Part shown: positions 35,044 to 44,024 of the stretch, one piece after another
Layout of the letters: the number at the start of each line of letters is the position of its first letter
Numbering within the stretch: position 1 is the first letter of the stretch
Assembly (NCBI RefSeq): GCF_009828115.1
Contig: NZ_WTYL01000001.1
Span: 62,001-126,000 of the forward strand
Source of the DNA: Allopontixanthobacter sediminis
GTDB lineage: Bacteria > Pseudomonadota > Alphaproteobacteria > Sphingomonadales > Sphingomonadaceae
Length of the DNA: 64,000 nt
Direction of reading: 5' to 3'
Position numbers and translations under genes: made by a program
The notes under the pieces: model-generated
Told to the model about the DNA's origin: nothing
What the model saw: the letters and a program-made list of their open reading frames with translations, nothing else
Database searches by the model: none

Positions 35044-37719
35044 CTAGAATTCCGCGGAAACGGAGAACGAGAAGCTCTGGCCGATCTCGTAGGAGTTGAT
35101 TTCGATCCGGTTGGTCCCGTCGGTCTGGAATTCGAAATTGTCGCGCCCAAAGATATTGCGTGCCTCCAGTTTCAGTTCCAGCGGAACCCCGCCCAAATCG
35201 AGCCCCTGACGCGCGACGAAATCCAGCCGGAAGCCGGGGTCCTCGACGATGTCGGGCAGGCCGCCCGCGCCGCGGCTGGTCACCCGCTCGCTGGAATAGG
35301 ACATCAGGAAGGTGAACTGCTGCAGCCGGTCGATATCCTCCACCCCCAGCTGGAGGTTCACCAGGTGGTCCGATTGTCCGGTCAGCGGCGCGTCATCGAC
35401 AAAGAAATTGGTGGCTGCCTGCGCTCCGCCTGGGAAGATCTGGGTCACATCATCGGGACCTACGCGGATCGATGACTGGGTGTAGGTGTAGTTGGCCACC
35501 AGCACAGCACGCTTGCTTTCGAACCAGTCGCCCAGGTTCAGCAGATCGTAATTGTACTGGAATTCCAGCTCCGCGCCGTAGAGTCTTGCACTGGGTGCGT
35601 TGGCGTAACTGGTGATCTGTTCGTTATCGTTGAAGCTCGAATACGCCTCGATGGGGTTCTCGATGTCCTTGTAGAACCCGGCCAGGGAAACCCGGTTGGA
35701 GCGATCGAAATAATACTCCGCCCGCGCTTCCAGATTGGTCAGTTCGCTGTCCTGCAGCAGGGGGTTGCCGTTATACTGGCGGTTCGTTTCCGGATCGTAA
35801 TAAGTCTGGAAGATCAGTTCGCGGAATTGCGGCCGCGCGATCGTCTTCGAAGCGCTGACGCGCAGTTGCAGCCCATCCATGACTTCGTAGGTGAGCGTAC
35901 CGGCTGGCAGGAAATAATCGTTGCGGATGGAAGTCCCGCTGCCCGAATTGATCGGGGTCGCGAACACTTCCACCGGCGTCACCGATTGGGTTGCGTCTTC
36001 GTAGCGAACGCCGAGATCCAGTGTCACGCCGAGTAGCGGGGTGACCTGGCTGCTGACATAGCCGGCCTGGATGTCGAGCCCGGCATCGAAAGCAGGATCC
36101 GACTGGGTCGTTTCGATCAGGCCGATATCGTAGAATTCCAGCACCGCGTCACCCAGGAGGAGGTCAGGCCGCAACGCGCCGACCCCGTCATCGAAGCTGG
36201 TCGGGGCGTTGAACAGGAACTCGCGGCGGGAGGAGAACCGGTCGGTCGTGGTGTAGGCATAGCCCGCGCTCATCCGCAGCCAGTCGGTCAGCGGGTAATT
36301 GACGTCCACCCCGCCATACCACAGCTCTTCCTTGAGGTCGGAAAACACCACCGAGGCGCTGCCGCGCTGACGGTCGAGCACGTTGACGAAAGTATCACCA
36401 AGTGGATCTGCCGGATTGTTGGTCCGCGTGTATTCGAAGCTGTATTCGTAAGGCGCCTCGCGCTGGGTCTGCGCGTAACCGCCGCGCAGTTCGAGCCCGA
36501 GATCACCGAATTTCATCTCCGCCACGATCTGGCTGTCGAGCAGCTGGCGTTCGAACCAGCCGGTGTCCTGCCCGAAATTGGTGAAGCCGCTGAGGAAATC
36601 CTCTTCCGAGGACAATTGGGTCTGCTTCAGGGTGTCGCGGATGAACAGGTTGGTCCAGCGGAACTTGTGCTCGCCAAGCTCCAGCCCGAAACCGAGCAGC
36701 GCGTTGACCAGGATCCGGTTGTCGGTGGAAAACGTCTGCTCGTCCGATCCGATGTTCAGATCGGCCGAAATCGGCGTTTGCTTGGTGATCGAGCGGTTGC
36801 GCCACTTGTTGCTGATCGAAGCGGTAGCAATCACGCCGAAACGTCCGTCACTGCCGACATCGACTGCCGTGCCCGCGGTAATGCCGCCGGAGAAATTGAA
36901 CGGAATATCACCCACCCGCTGCGTCAGCACGAGGTTGGGATTGCCCAGCTGTTTGCCGATTGCGACTTGCTCGTCGATCGTCAGGTCGGACATCCGGATG
37001 CCGTTGGCAAAGAACGACTGCAAGGCTGGCGGGGCATTGCGGGTGCCGTCATCGAACCCGAAGGAATCGTAGTCCGATCCGTAATAATCGTAGCCCTCCG
37101 ACAGGGTCGTCTGTTCATCGCCGCTGATCCCGGCGCTGATCTTGAGAAAGCTTTCTTCCGGCACGGCGCGGGTGGTGAGGTTGATCACACCGCCGCCGAA
37201 TTCGCCGGGGAAGTTCGCGGAATAGGTTTTCTGCACCAGGCTCGATGCGATGATGTTGGTCGGGAAGATATCCAGCGGGACAACGCGGCTGAGCGGCTGC
37301 GGGCTTGGCAGCGGCAGTCCATTGAGCAGGGCCAGCGAATACCGGTCGCCCAATCCGCGAACGAAGACGAACCCGTTACCCTGGACCGAAAGGCCGGTCA
37401 CACGGCCGAGCGCGCCCGCAATATCGCCTTCGCCGGTTCGCGCGATCTGTTCGCTCGACAGGACGGAAACGACTTGTGTTGAGCTACGGGTAACGTCGCG
37501 GTTGCGCCGTCCGGTGACGATGATCTCGCCCCCGCCACCGGGGATCGAGACATCCGGCTGTTCGTCTTGTGGTTCTTCTTCAGGAGAAATGGGGGCGACG
37601 GCGTCACCCGGATCGGTCGCCGGCGGGTCGATCTGGGTGGACTGCGCGAACGCTGCGGCCGGAAAAGCCAGCGCGCTGGTCAGCAGAAGCAGGCTCGACA
37701 GCCGTTTGCCAGTGGACAT
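35044..37719 (-). CDS. TonB-dependent outer-membrane receptor
   Basis: 891 residues from the ATG at 37719 with GAGGGG upstream; an earlier in-frame ATG at 37737 has no site. Signal peptide MSTGKRLSSLLLLTSALAFPAAAFAQ. Plug domain about 60-190 (IIVTGRRNRDVTRSSTQVVSVLSSEQIART), then a 22-strand type barrel rich in aromatic strands, ending FSFSVSAEF with the C-terminal Phe used in Bam-dependent assembly. The substrate is not evident. It lies downstream of the lipoprotein gene on the same strand, with a terminator between; the pair resembles phosphate-starvation TonB loci. Confidence 0.93.
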   Translation of the reverse strand: MSTGKRLSSLLLLTSALAFPAAAFAQSTQIDPPATDPGDAVAPISPEEEPQDEQPDVSIPGGGGEIIVTGRRNRDVTRSSTQVVSVLSSEQIARTGEGDIAGALGRVTGLSVQGNGFVFVRGLGDRYSLALLNGLPLPSPQPLSRVVPLDIFPTNIIASSLVQKTYSANFPGEFGGGVINLTTRAVPEESFLKISAGISGDEQTTLSEGYDYYGSDYDSFGFDDGTRNAPPALQSFFANGIRMSDLTIDEQVAIGKQLGNPNLVLTQRVGDIPFNFSGGITAGTAVDVGSDGRFGVIATASISNKWRNRSITKQTPISADLNIGSDEQTFSTDNRILVNALLGFGLELGEHKFRWTNLFIRDTLKQTQLSSEEDFLSGFTNFGQDTGWFERQLLDSQIVAEMKFGDLGLELRGGYAQTQREAPYEYSFEYTRTNNPADPLGDTFVNVLDRQRGSASVVFSDLKEELWYGGVDVNYPLTDWLRMSAGYAYTTTDRFSSRREFLFNAPTSFDDGVGALRPDLLLGDAVLEFYDIGLIETTQSDPAFDAGLDIQAGYVSSQVTPLLGVTLDLGVRYEDATQSVTPVEVFATPINSGSGTSIRNDYFLPAGTLTYEVMDGLQLRVSASKTIARPQFRELIFQTYYDPETNRQYNGNPLLQDSELTNLEARAEYYFDRSNRVSLAGFYKDIENPIEAYSSFNDNEQITSYANAPSARLYGAELEFQYNYDLLNLGDWFESKRAVLVANYTYTQSSIRVGPDDVTQIFPGGAQAATNFFVDDAPLTGQSDHLVNLQLGVEDIDRLQQFTFLMSYSSERVTSRGAGGLPDIVEDPGFRLDFVARQGLDLGGVPLELKLEARNIFGRDNFEFQTDGTNRIEINSYEIGQSFSFSVSAEF

Positions 37720-37791
37720 TGGAAGTGACCCCCTCATGATTCAGGTCCTAAAAAGCCGGGCCGCCCGAACAGGGGAGGGCGCCGGATAGAT

Positions 37792-37828
37792 AAAAGGGAG
37801 GTGCCCGCACATCGGCGAGGCACCTCCC
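37792..37828 (-). terminator. intrinsic terminator/attenuator between lipoprotein and TonB genes
   Basis: Perfect 10-base stem GGGAGGTGCC / GGCACCTCCC with a 13-base loop, followed on the minus strand by TTTTATC. It should stop most transcription from the lipoprotein gene; read-through or an own promoter within the next 70 bases would feed the TonB gene. Confidence 0.75.
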
Positions 37829-37843
37829 CAATTATGGTTTCGC

Positions 37844-39430
37844 TCAGTAAACCGGGAGCGAGGTGCAATCGCCGATGTTGGTTCCGAAGCTGACAGTGGC
37901 GGAGTTGCAGGTCCAGCCAGTGTACCAGTCATCCGCCGCGTTCTGGACGGCGCCGACATAGGTCACCGCGTCGAAGAAGCTCGACAGGGTAGTCGCATCG
38001 AACACCGGATAGCCCGTCTCGTTCGCGCCGTTGATGAAGGTCATCGACAGCGTGCTGGTGTAAGGGGTCGCGGTGGTCCGGGTCCGGTTGTTGGTACCGG
38101 CGTTGAACACCGCTTCCGCATCCGATGCCGGGATGGTCGTGGATCCGACGCTGCCCGAACGGAATGGTGTCGCGCAATCGAAGCCGAGCGAATTGAACCG
38201 CGGCGCACCGAGGTCCTGCAAGCCGGCGTTGGCTGCCCGGTAGGTTTCCGTATCGTCGATCCGCAGGCAGGCGGAGTTGCTTTCCGCCACCAGTACCGAG
38301 TTCACAATCGCGTAATCCGCCCCGCCGCGAATGCGGATTGCAGGGTTCGCCGCGGAATTGCGGTGGATGAAGGTCGCATTGGAAATCTGCGTGTTCTGGC
38401 GAGGCAAACTGTCGGCGAAGACGTTGGTCGAATCGGATTCGATAATCGTGTCGCCCGCGTTAGAACGCTGCACCGCTATCACGTATTGCAGGTTCGTCTT
38501 GGCGCCGGTGTCGGTGTCGAGCATGTCGTCTTCGGCACCGACCACGATCAGGTTCTTGGCGTTGACGAAGCCGCCGAAGAACTCGACGCCGTCATCGGAG
38601 CTGTTGAAGGACATGATGTTGTTGAACGTGGTGCCGGTCCCGGTACCGCCGGTGGTGAGCGACTGGAGTTCGTTGTTCCCCGAAAGGACAAAGCCCGAAT
38701 ATCGGATCTGGACGAAACTGAGGGTGCCGGAATTGTCGTTATTGGTGACCCCGCCGAAACGGGCTGGATCAACCGCACCTTCGACCTGGCGCTCGCAATC
38801 GACGGTCCCGGCCGATGCGGCGTTGCCGTTGAGGCAGTCGGTGATCTGCGCGCGGCCGGCAAGAACGACGCCGCCCCACTGGCCGGACGATGAATCGGAG
38901 TTGAGGCCGAGCACGTTGTCGCGGCTGGTGAAGACTATCGGCCGCGATGCGGTTCCGGTCGCGTTGATCCGGTTGCCGCGGTTGACCATCAGGAAGGAGG
39001 AGCCGCTGGCATAAACGATCGCGCCCGGCGCGATGGTCAGCGTCACGTTGGTATCGGCGCTGCTGGCAGTTGCGCCGCCGTCCGTGCCGACATCGACCCG
39101 CCCATTCATCCGGTACAGCAGACCTTCGACATAAGGCAGCGTGCTCGACGCGTTGAAGCGCGCGGGCATGGTGCAAACGCGGTATTCACCGGTCGGACCG
39201 GTGATCGTGCCGTCGTCCGTTAATTGCTGCGGATCGGCAATTGTCGGGCAACCGGTCGCCGGAGTTACCAGCGTGCTGGTTGGCGCGGGCGTAGGTGTCG
39301 GCGTTGGCGCCGGTGGATTGTTGATGATGACGTTGCCGCCCGTGCCGGGCGATGAAATCTCGTCGGCGCCGCAACCGGCAAGTGCCAGTGTGCTACAACC
39401 GAGGATGAGTGTGCGATGGAATAATGTCAC
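37844..39430 (-). CDS. secreted lipoprotein, beta-helix-like, partner of TonB receptor
   Basis: 528 residues from a GTG at 39430 with GAGGGG upstream; a TTG at 39448 is an alternative. Lipoprotein signal: basic start, hydrophobic core, LALAGC lipobox with lipidated Cys20. A Pro/Thr linker (PPAPTPTPTPAPT) follows, then a repetitive Gly/Asn/Thr-rich region with runs such as TLTIAPGAIVYASGSSFLMVNRG and GTASRPIVFTSRDNV typical of right-handed beta-helix surface proteins. A surface or outer-membrane role beside the TonB receptor is likely; ligand unknown. A three-unit Pho-box-like site lies upstream. Confidence 0.8.
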   Translation of the reverse strand: MTLFHRTLILGCSTLALAGCGADEISSPGTGGNVIINNPPAPTPTPTPAPTSTLVTPATGCPTIADPQQLTDDGTITGPTGEYRVCTMPARFNASSTLPYVEGLLYRMNGRVDVGTDGGATASSADTNVTLTIAPGAIVYASGSSFLMVNRGNRINATGTASRPIVFTSRDNVLGLNSDSSSGQWGGVVLAGRAQITDCLNGNAASAGTVDCERQVEGAVDPARFGGVTNNDNSGTLSFVQIRYSGFVLSGNNELQSLTTGGTGTGTTFNNIMSFNSSDDGVEFFGGFVNAKNLIVVGAEDDMLDTDTGAKTNLQYVIAVQRSNAGDTIIESDSTNVFADSLPRQNTQISNATFIHRNSAANPAIRIRGGADYAIVNSVLVAESNSACLRIDDTETYRAANAGLQDLGAPRFNSLGFDCATPFRSGSVGSTTIPASDAEAVFNAGTNNRTRTTATPYTSTLSMTFINGANETGYPVFDATTLSSFFDAVTYVGAVQNAADDWYTGWTCNSATVSFGTNIGDCTSLPVY

Positions 39431-39540
39431 GAGCAGCAGGCCCCTCAAAAACCGAGAATCAGGAATGCGGCTTGGTGCCGCGAATCATCCGCTACGGACG
39501 CTAAGTGACAGTTTGCTTGCAACATTTCGGTTTGAAGTAA

Positions 39541-39569
39541 TTGACTGTAATATGACTGAAAAGTGACAT
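39541..39569 (-). promoter_or_regulatory. three-unit Pho-box-like site before lipoprotein gene
   Basis: Minus strand: ATGTCAC-N4-CAGTCAT-N4-CAGTCAA, three 7-mers at exact 11-base spacing (39569-39563, 39558-39552, 39547-39541). The GTCA core in each unit and the helical-turn spacing fit PhoB binding. It lies 111 bases before the lipoprotein start. Confidence 0.6.
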
Positions 39570-39690
39570 GATGGTCATGTTTCACCTGATACCCGAAATC
39601 CGAATATTACAATTCAATGACATTATTACATTTATGTTGCAGTCAGCCATTTGTCCGCGCAGTATTCTCTCGGGAATTATGAGGAGATGG

Positions 39691-40089
39691 ATGATGGCAC
39701 TTGGTACAACGCTCGCGCTGGTCTTGCTTACAGCCGCACCGGCGCAAATCGCGCAGCAAGCCGATGCGTCCACGGTTGCGCCGGTCGATGTCGCCTACGA
39801 AGAGTTGGCAGTTGGCGAGAATAACGCAGCGATCGAACGGATCGAGCAGAACGCCGACCTCGACCGGGACGATCCGGCACGGCTGATCAATCTCGGTATC
39901 GCCCATGCGCGCCAAGGGGACGATCTTGCCGCGCGTGCGATGTTCACCGCCGCGGCCCGCAACGAACAGCGCTTCCAGCTTGAAACTGCTCAAGGCGAGT
40001 GGATGGACTCGCGCGATCTTGCGCGCCGTGCGCTTGTGATGCTGGATCGCGGCGAATTCCGCGCAAAGGGCCGCGTCGCCTCGCGCTGA
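39691..40089 (+). CDS. small secreted TPR-like protein
   Basis: 132 residues. ATGs at 39691 and 39694 follow GAGGAG at 4 and 7 bases; longer in-frame starts lack this. The N-terminus MMALGTTLALVLLTAAPAQIAQQA is a signal peptide. The rest resembles one and a half TPR-like helical hairpins (AYEELAVGENNAAIERIEQN, then ARLINLGIAHARQGDDLAARAMFTAAAR). Periplasmic; partner unknown. It is divergent from the lipoprotein gene, sharing an intergenic region that contains the Pho-box-like site, and is followed by a terminator. Confidence 0.78.
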   Translation: MMALGTTLALVLLTAAPAQIAQQADASTVAPVDVAYEELAVGENNAAIERIEQNADLDRDDPARLINLGIAHARQGDDLAARAMFTAAARNEQRFQLETAQGEWMDSRDLARRALVMLDRGEFRAKGRVASR

Positions 40090-40148
40090 ACAAGCCCGGC
40101 GTTGTTGGATCAGGTCGCCGATAAAAGGCTTGGCCCAGGAATTATTTT

Positions 40149-40181
40149 GGCCTGTCCGGCATTGCGCCGGGCAGGCCTTTT
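40149..40181 (+). terminator. rho-independent terminator after TPR-like gene
   Basis: Stem GGCCTGTCCGGC / GCCGGGCAGGCC (one T-G pair), 5-base loop, TTTT tail. It insulates the T4SS operon from the upstream TPR-like gene. Confidence 0.85.
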
Positions 40182-40248
40182 GCATGGCGGTACCGATGCC
40201 TCGTATGCGTCCTTGAAACCTGACCGGAATCGCGCCCGGGCCATCTTG

Positions 40249-40266
40249 CTGTCACCGACTTGTCAT
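40249..40266 (+). promoter_or_regulatory. Pho-box-like site before T4SS operon
   Basis: CTGTCAC-CGAC-TTGTCAT: two 7-mers at 11-base spacing, differing from the CTGTCAT repeat by one base in each half. A TAAGCAT sequence 6 bases downstream could serve as the -10; the first T4SS gene starts 35 bases after the box. The best Pho box in the window. Confidence 0.65.
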
Positions 40267-40300
40267 GTAGTGTAAGCATTGGGGCCACACGGAGCGATTT

Positions 40301-40933
40301 ATGATTCTTTCGGGTCCGGGCCGGCTTGCGATTTTCGCGGGTCTTGCCCTGATGGCGGCGCCCGCCAGTGCGGATGTATTGGAAATAGGCGATGACGGAG
40401 CACGCTGGATTGCGGGCCCCAATATGGCTGTGCCCGCTGCCGAGGTGTTGTCGCCGCCAGCCTCATTGGTAGAACTTGGATCCGATTACCTGGTTCCCGA
40501 CGCGGCGATTGCGGACCATGCACGCCGCGGCTCGAACATCCCCCCGCTATATGCAGCCAAGGTCCACGAACTCGCGGCACGCTTCGATCTCAGTCCCAGT
40601 CTAATAGAAGCGCTGGTGTGGCAGGAAAGCCGCTGGCAGCCGAACGCTCGCTCGCCCGTCGGCGCCCGGGGACTGGCACAGCTGATGCCGGGCACCGCGC
40701 GGGAATTGGGGGTCAACCCCGACGATCCCTTTGCCAATCTCGAAGGCGGCGCGCGGTATTTGCGCCAGCAGCTCGACCGGTTCGACGGTGATCTCGAAAA
40801 GGCTTTGGCGGCTTATAACGCCGGGCCGGGCAGGGTAATCCGCGCAGGCGGTATCCCGCGCATCCGCGAAACCCAGAATTATGTCGTGTCGGTGATCGGC
40901 CGGCTATCCAACCCCGTCCGGAGTACCGAGTAA
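40301..40933 (+). CDS. virB1: VirB1-like lytic transglycosylase
   Basis: 210 residues with a signal peptide (AIFAGLALMAAPASA). The SLT domain is at about 80-190: LSPSLIEALVWQESRWQP with the catalytic Glu in the ES motif, SPVGARGLAQLMPGTARELG, then ALAAYNAGPGRV. It opens peptidoglycan for assembly of the type IV secretion channel. It is the first gene of the operon; the stop is directly followed by the virB2-like start. Pho-box-like site upstream. Confidence 0.9.
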   Translation: MILSGPGRLAIFAGLALMAAPASADVLEIGDDGARWIAGPNMAVPAAEVLSPPASLVELGSDYLVPDAAIADHARRGSNIPPLYAAKVHELAARFDLSPSLIEALVWQESRWQPNARSPVGARGLAQLMPGTARELGVNPDDPFANLEGGARYLRQQLDRFDGDLEKALAAYNAGPGRVIRAGGIPRIRETQNYVVSVIGRLSNPVRSTE

Positions 40934-41233
40934 ATGCGCGTGATTTCCCGCCTGACTGCCTTGGCAATTGCCCTCAGTCCGACCGCCGTCTTGGCGCAAA
41001 CTGCCGATCCGCAGGGCTCCGGCCCGATCGTCGCCGCGCTGGGCTGGCTGCAGGGGACGTTGCTCGGCAATGTCGCGACCGCCGTCGCCGTGATGGCCGT
41101 TGCCGCAGTCGGCTTCATGATGCTGACTGGCCGGATGAACTGGCGATTTGGTGCGACGGTGATCATCGGGGTATTCATCCTGTTCGGGGCCGGTACGATC
41201 GTGGCCGGCATCCAGGGCGTTTCGGGAGGCTGA
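40934..41233 (+). CDS. virB2: VirB2/TrbC-like pilin subunit
   Basis: 99 residues: signal peptide ending at ALSPTAVLAQ, then two hydrophobic helices (about 45-65 and 72-92) separated by a short basic turn (TGRMNWRFG), the VirB2 fold. It would form the T4SS pilus or channel filament. Start is one base after the VirB1 stop and it is followed after one base by the VirB3-like start. Confidence 0.88.
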   Translation: MRVISRLTALAIALSPTAVLAQTADPQGSGPIVAALGWLQGTLLGNVATAVAVMAVAAVGFMMLTGRMNWRFGATVIIGVFILFGAGTIVAGIQGVSGG

Positions 41234-41234
41234 T

Positions 41235-41519
41235 GTGACGGAACTGGCTCGCTATCCGGTTTACCGCGCGTTGACCCGTCCGCAGATGTTCGCGGGCGTG
41301 ACGATGAATTATTTCATCATCAACCTGATGGTGACGACGATCGCGTTCCTGATTCTGAAAAGCTTCTGGATCATCCCGGTGCCGCTGGTGATGCACGCTA
41401 TTGGTTACTTCGCCTGCCTGCGTGAGCCGCGGGTGTTCGACCTATGGATTACCAAGGTCAGCCAGTGCCCGCGAGTAAAAAATTGGAAGCGGTGGGGGTG
41501 CAATTCCTATGCCCCGTAA
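41235..41519 (+). CDS. virB3: VirB3-like inner-membrane T4SS protein
   Basis: 94 residues from a GTG. It begins with the VirB3 style YPVYRALTRPQMFAGVTMNYF, has one or two hydrophobic helices (about 30-62), and ends in a charged segment with REPRVFDLW. VirB3 works with VirB4 at the inner membrane. It sits between virB2 and virB4 as expected. Confidence 0.88.
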   Translation: MTELARYPVYRALTRPQMFAGVTMNYFIINLMVTTIAFLILKSFWIIPVPLVMHAIGYFACLREPRVFDLWITKVSQCPRVKNWKRWGCNSYAP

Positions 41520-41558
41520 CCGCGTATCCGAAATCGGCCTGAGGAGGGCTGCGGGACT

Positions 41559-44024
41559 ATGAGCAAGTGGATCGGTGCCGCTGCCTGGAGCGCGAAGGAA
41601 GCCCGCGCGGGTGACCGGCTGCCATATGCGCGGCTGATCGACCAGCACACCATGCTGCTGCGCGACGGATCGGTGATGACCGCGATCCAGGTGCCGGGGT
41701 TGCTGTTCGAGACGGAAGATAGCGACGCGCTCAACGCCCATGCGGCGGCGCGCGAAGTCATGCTGCGATCCACGCTGGATGCGCGCTTCGCCTTGTATCA
41801 CCACATCATCCGCCGCCGGGTGGAGATCGACCTCGAGGCCGAATTCGAAGACGCGCTGTCGGCGCACATCGATGCGCGGTGGAAACAGCGGCTGGGCAGC
41901 GGGTCGCTGTTCATCAACGACCAGTTCATTACCCTGATCCGCCGTCCCGCGCGGGGCAAGGCCGGCATCGCCGAAAAACTGGCGAAAATGTGGAGCCGGA
42001 AAGGCCAGTCCGAAGTCGAGGCCGATCCCAAGGACGTCCGCAGCCTGAAAGCCGCCGCGACCGGAATGATCGCCTCGCTCGGGGCATATAACGCGCAACT
42101 GCTCGGCGATTATACCGGGTCGACCGACCGAACGAACAACGAGATCCTTGAACTGCTGAGTGCGCTGTACAATGGCGAAATGCGGCCGGTGCGGCGCCCC
42201 TCGGATGATACCGATATCGGCCACATGCTGCCGTATCGCCGCGCCAGTTTCGGGCTCGATGCGATGGAGCTACGCGGCAGCGGCGCACCTGATTTTTCCG
42301 CCATGCTCAGCCTGAAGGATTATCCCGACGCGACTTCGCCTGGCCTGATGGACGGGCTGCTCCGGCTGCCCTGCGAAATGATCGTCAGCGAAAGCTACGC
42401 CCCGTCCGAACGCCAGACCGCGCGTGAGCGGATGGATCTCGCGATCCGTCGCCTGCGTTCGGTGGACGAGGAAGCCGCCTCCGAACGCGCCGATATGCTG
42501 GCGGCGCGCGATGCGCTGGGTAACGGCGCGGTGAGTTTCGGTGATCACCATCTGTCGGTCCAGATACGCTCTCCCGACCTCGCGCAGCTGGACGAGGCAA
42601 CCGCCGCCTGCGCTGCTGCGCTGGCCGATTCCGGCGCGATCGTGGTGCGGGAGGATACCAATCTCGAACCTTCGTTCTGGGCGCAGTTCCCGGGTAACGA
42701 GCAGTATATCGTCCGCCGCGCGATGATCTCCAGCGCCAACATGGCTAGCTTCGGTTCTCTCCACGGCTTTGCTCTCGGTCAGGCGAGCGGCAACCACTGG
42801 GGCGATGCGGTCACCTTGCTGCAAACGACCAGCGCGACGCCGTTCTTCTTCAATTTCCACCACGGCGACCTCGGCAATTTCTCGGTTATCGGTCCGTCCG
42901 GTTCGGGCAAGACCGTGGTGATGAATTTCCTCGCCGCGCAGGCACAGAAGTTCAAGCCGCGCACTATCCTGTTCGACAAGGACCGCGGCGCGGAATTATT
43001 CGTCCGCGGGATTGGCGGGCGCTACGACCGGATCAGCGCGGGCGAACCGACCGGTTTCAACCCCCTTGCGCTGCCCGATACTGCAGCCAACCGGGCGTTC
43101 CTGCGTGACTGGATGGGCGTGTTGCTGAAGGCGGAGGGACCGGAGGAACTGGCGATTATCGCGCAGGCGGTCGATGCCACTTACGGCAACGACCCGTCCC
43201 TGCGCCGCCTGCGCCACTTCAGGGAACTGCTGTCCGGCGCCCGCCGCCCGCAGCCAGGTGACCTGTCCGACCGCTTGTCCGCCTGGATCATGGACGGCGA
43301 GAACAACTGGCTGTTCGACAATGCGGAAGACCGGCTGGACCTCGGCAACCGGGTGCTCGGTTTCGACATGACCGCGCTGCTTGAAAACCCGCGCCTGCGC
43401 ACGCCCACCATGATGTACCTGTTCCACCGTATCGAAGAGCGGCTTGACGGGCATCCAACGATGATCCTGATTGACGAAGGCTGGAAAGCGCTGGACGACG
43501 ACGTGTTCGCCGCCCGTATCCGCGACTGGCTCAAGACCTTGCGGAAACGCAACGCGCTCGTCGGTTTCGCGACCCAGAGTGCGCGCGATGCCTTGGAAAG
43601 CCGGATTTCCACGGCGCTGGTAGAACAGACCGCGACGATGATCTTCATGCCGAATTCGCGCGCCCGCCCGGAAGATTATTGCGACGGGTTCGGGTTGACC
43701 GACCACGAACTGGCTCTGATCCGTACCCTGCCTGCGCACAGCCGCTGCTTCCTGGTGCGCCAGCCCGATGCCTCGGTCGTTGTCCGGCTGGACATGTCCA
43801 ACGCGCCCGAAGTGCTGACGATCCTCTCTGGCCGAGAAAGCTCCGTCCGGCGGCTCGACCTGCTGCGCGGTGCGCTGGGGGACAATCCGGCGGACTGGTA
43901 CCCGGCGCTGACCGGCCATGCGTGGCCGGGCGGCACTGCGGTGGAAGAAGACCTCGACTTGCCCGCAAACACGCGCGGCACCCCCGACACCGGTGAATTG
44001 CCGATGCAGCAGGCAGCCGAGTGA
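41559..44024 (+). CDS. virB4: VirB4-like T4SS ATPase
   Basis: 821 residues. N-terminal VirB4 domain (about 1-400) with the inner-membrane association region, then an ATPase domain: Walker A GPSGSGKT at 445-452, Walker B MILIDEGWKAL with Asp639-Glu640, and the FATQSARDALES segment. It energises pilus biogenesis and substrate transfer. The stop overlaps the start of the VirB6-like gene (GTGA). Full-length and apparently intact. Confidence 0.95.
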   Translation: MSKWIGAAAWSAKEARAGDRLPYARLIDQHTMLLRDGSVMTAIQVPGLLFETEDSDALNAHAAAREVMLRSTLDARFALYHHIIRRRVEIDLEAEFEDALSAHIDARWKQRLGSGSLFINDQFITLIRRPARGKAGIAEKLAKMWSRKGQSEVEADPKDVRSLKAAATGMIASLGAYNAQLLGDYTGSTDRTNNEILELLSALYNGEMRPVRRPSDDTDIGHMLPYRRASFGLDAMELRGSGAPDFSAMLSLKDYPDATSPGLMDGLLRLPCEMIVSESYAPSERQTARERMDLAIRRLRSVDEEAASERADMLAARDALGNGAVSFGDHHLSVQIRSPDLAQLDEATAACAAALADSGAIVVREDTNLEPSFWAQFPGNEQYIVRRAMISSANMASFGSLHGFALGQASGNHWGDAVTLLQTTSATPFFFNFHHGDLGNFSVIGPSGSGKTVVMNFLAAQAQKFKPRTILFDKDRGAELFVRGIGGRYDRISAGEPTGFNPLALPDTAANRAFLRDWMGVLLKAEGPEELAIIAQAVDATYGNDPSLRRLRHFRELLSGARRPQPGDLSDRLSAWIMDGENNWLFDNAEDRLDLGNRVLGFDMTALLENPRLRTPTMMYLFHRIEERLDGHPTMILIDEGWKALDDDVFAARIRDWLKTLRKRNALVGFATQSARDALESRISTALVEQTATMIFMPNSRARPEDYCDGFGLTDHELALIRTLPAHSRCFLVRQPDASVVVRLDMSNAPEVLTILSGRESSVRRLDLLRGALGDNPADWYPALTGHAWPGGTAVEEDLDLPANTRGTPDTGELPMQQAAE

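Noticed and set aside
39541-39569. Pho-box-like site acting on the divergent TPR gene
   Set aside because: The direct repeats read towards the lipoprotein gene; in the TPR direction the order of halves is wrong.
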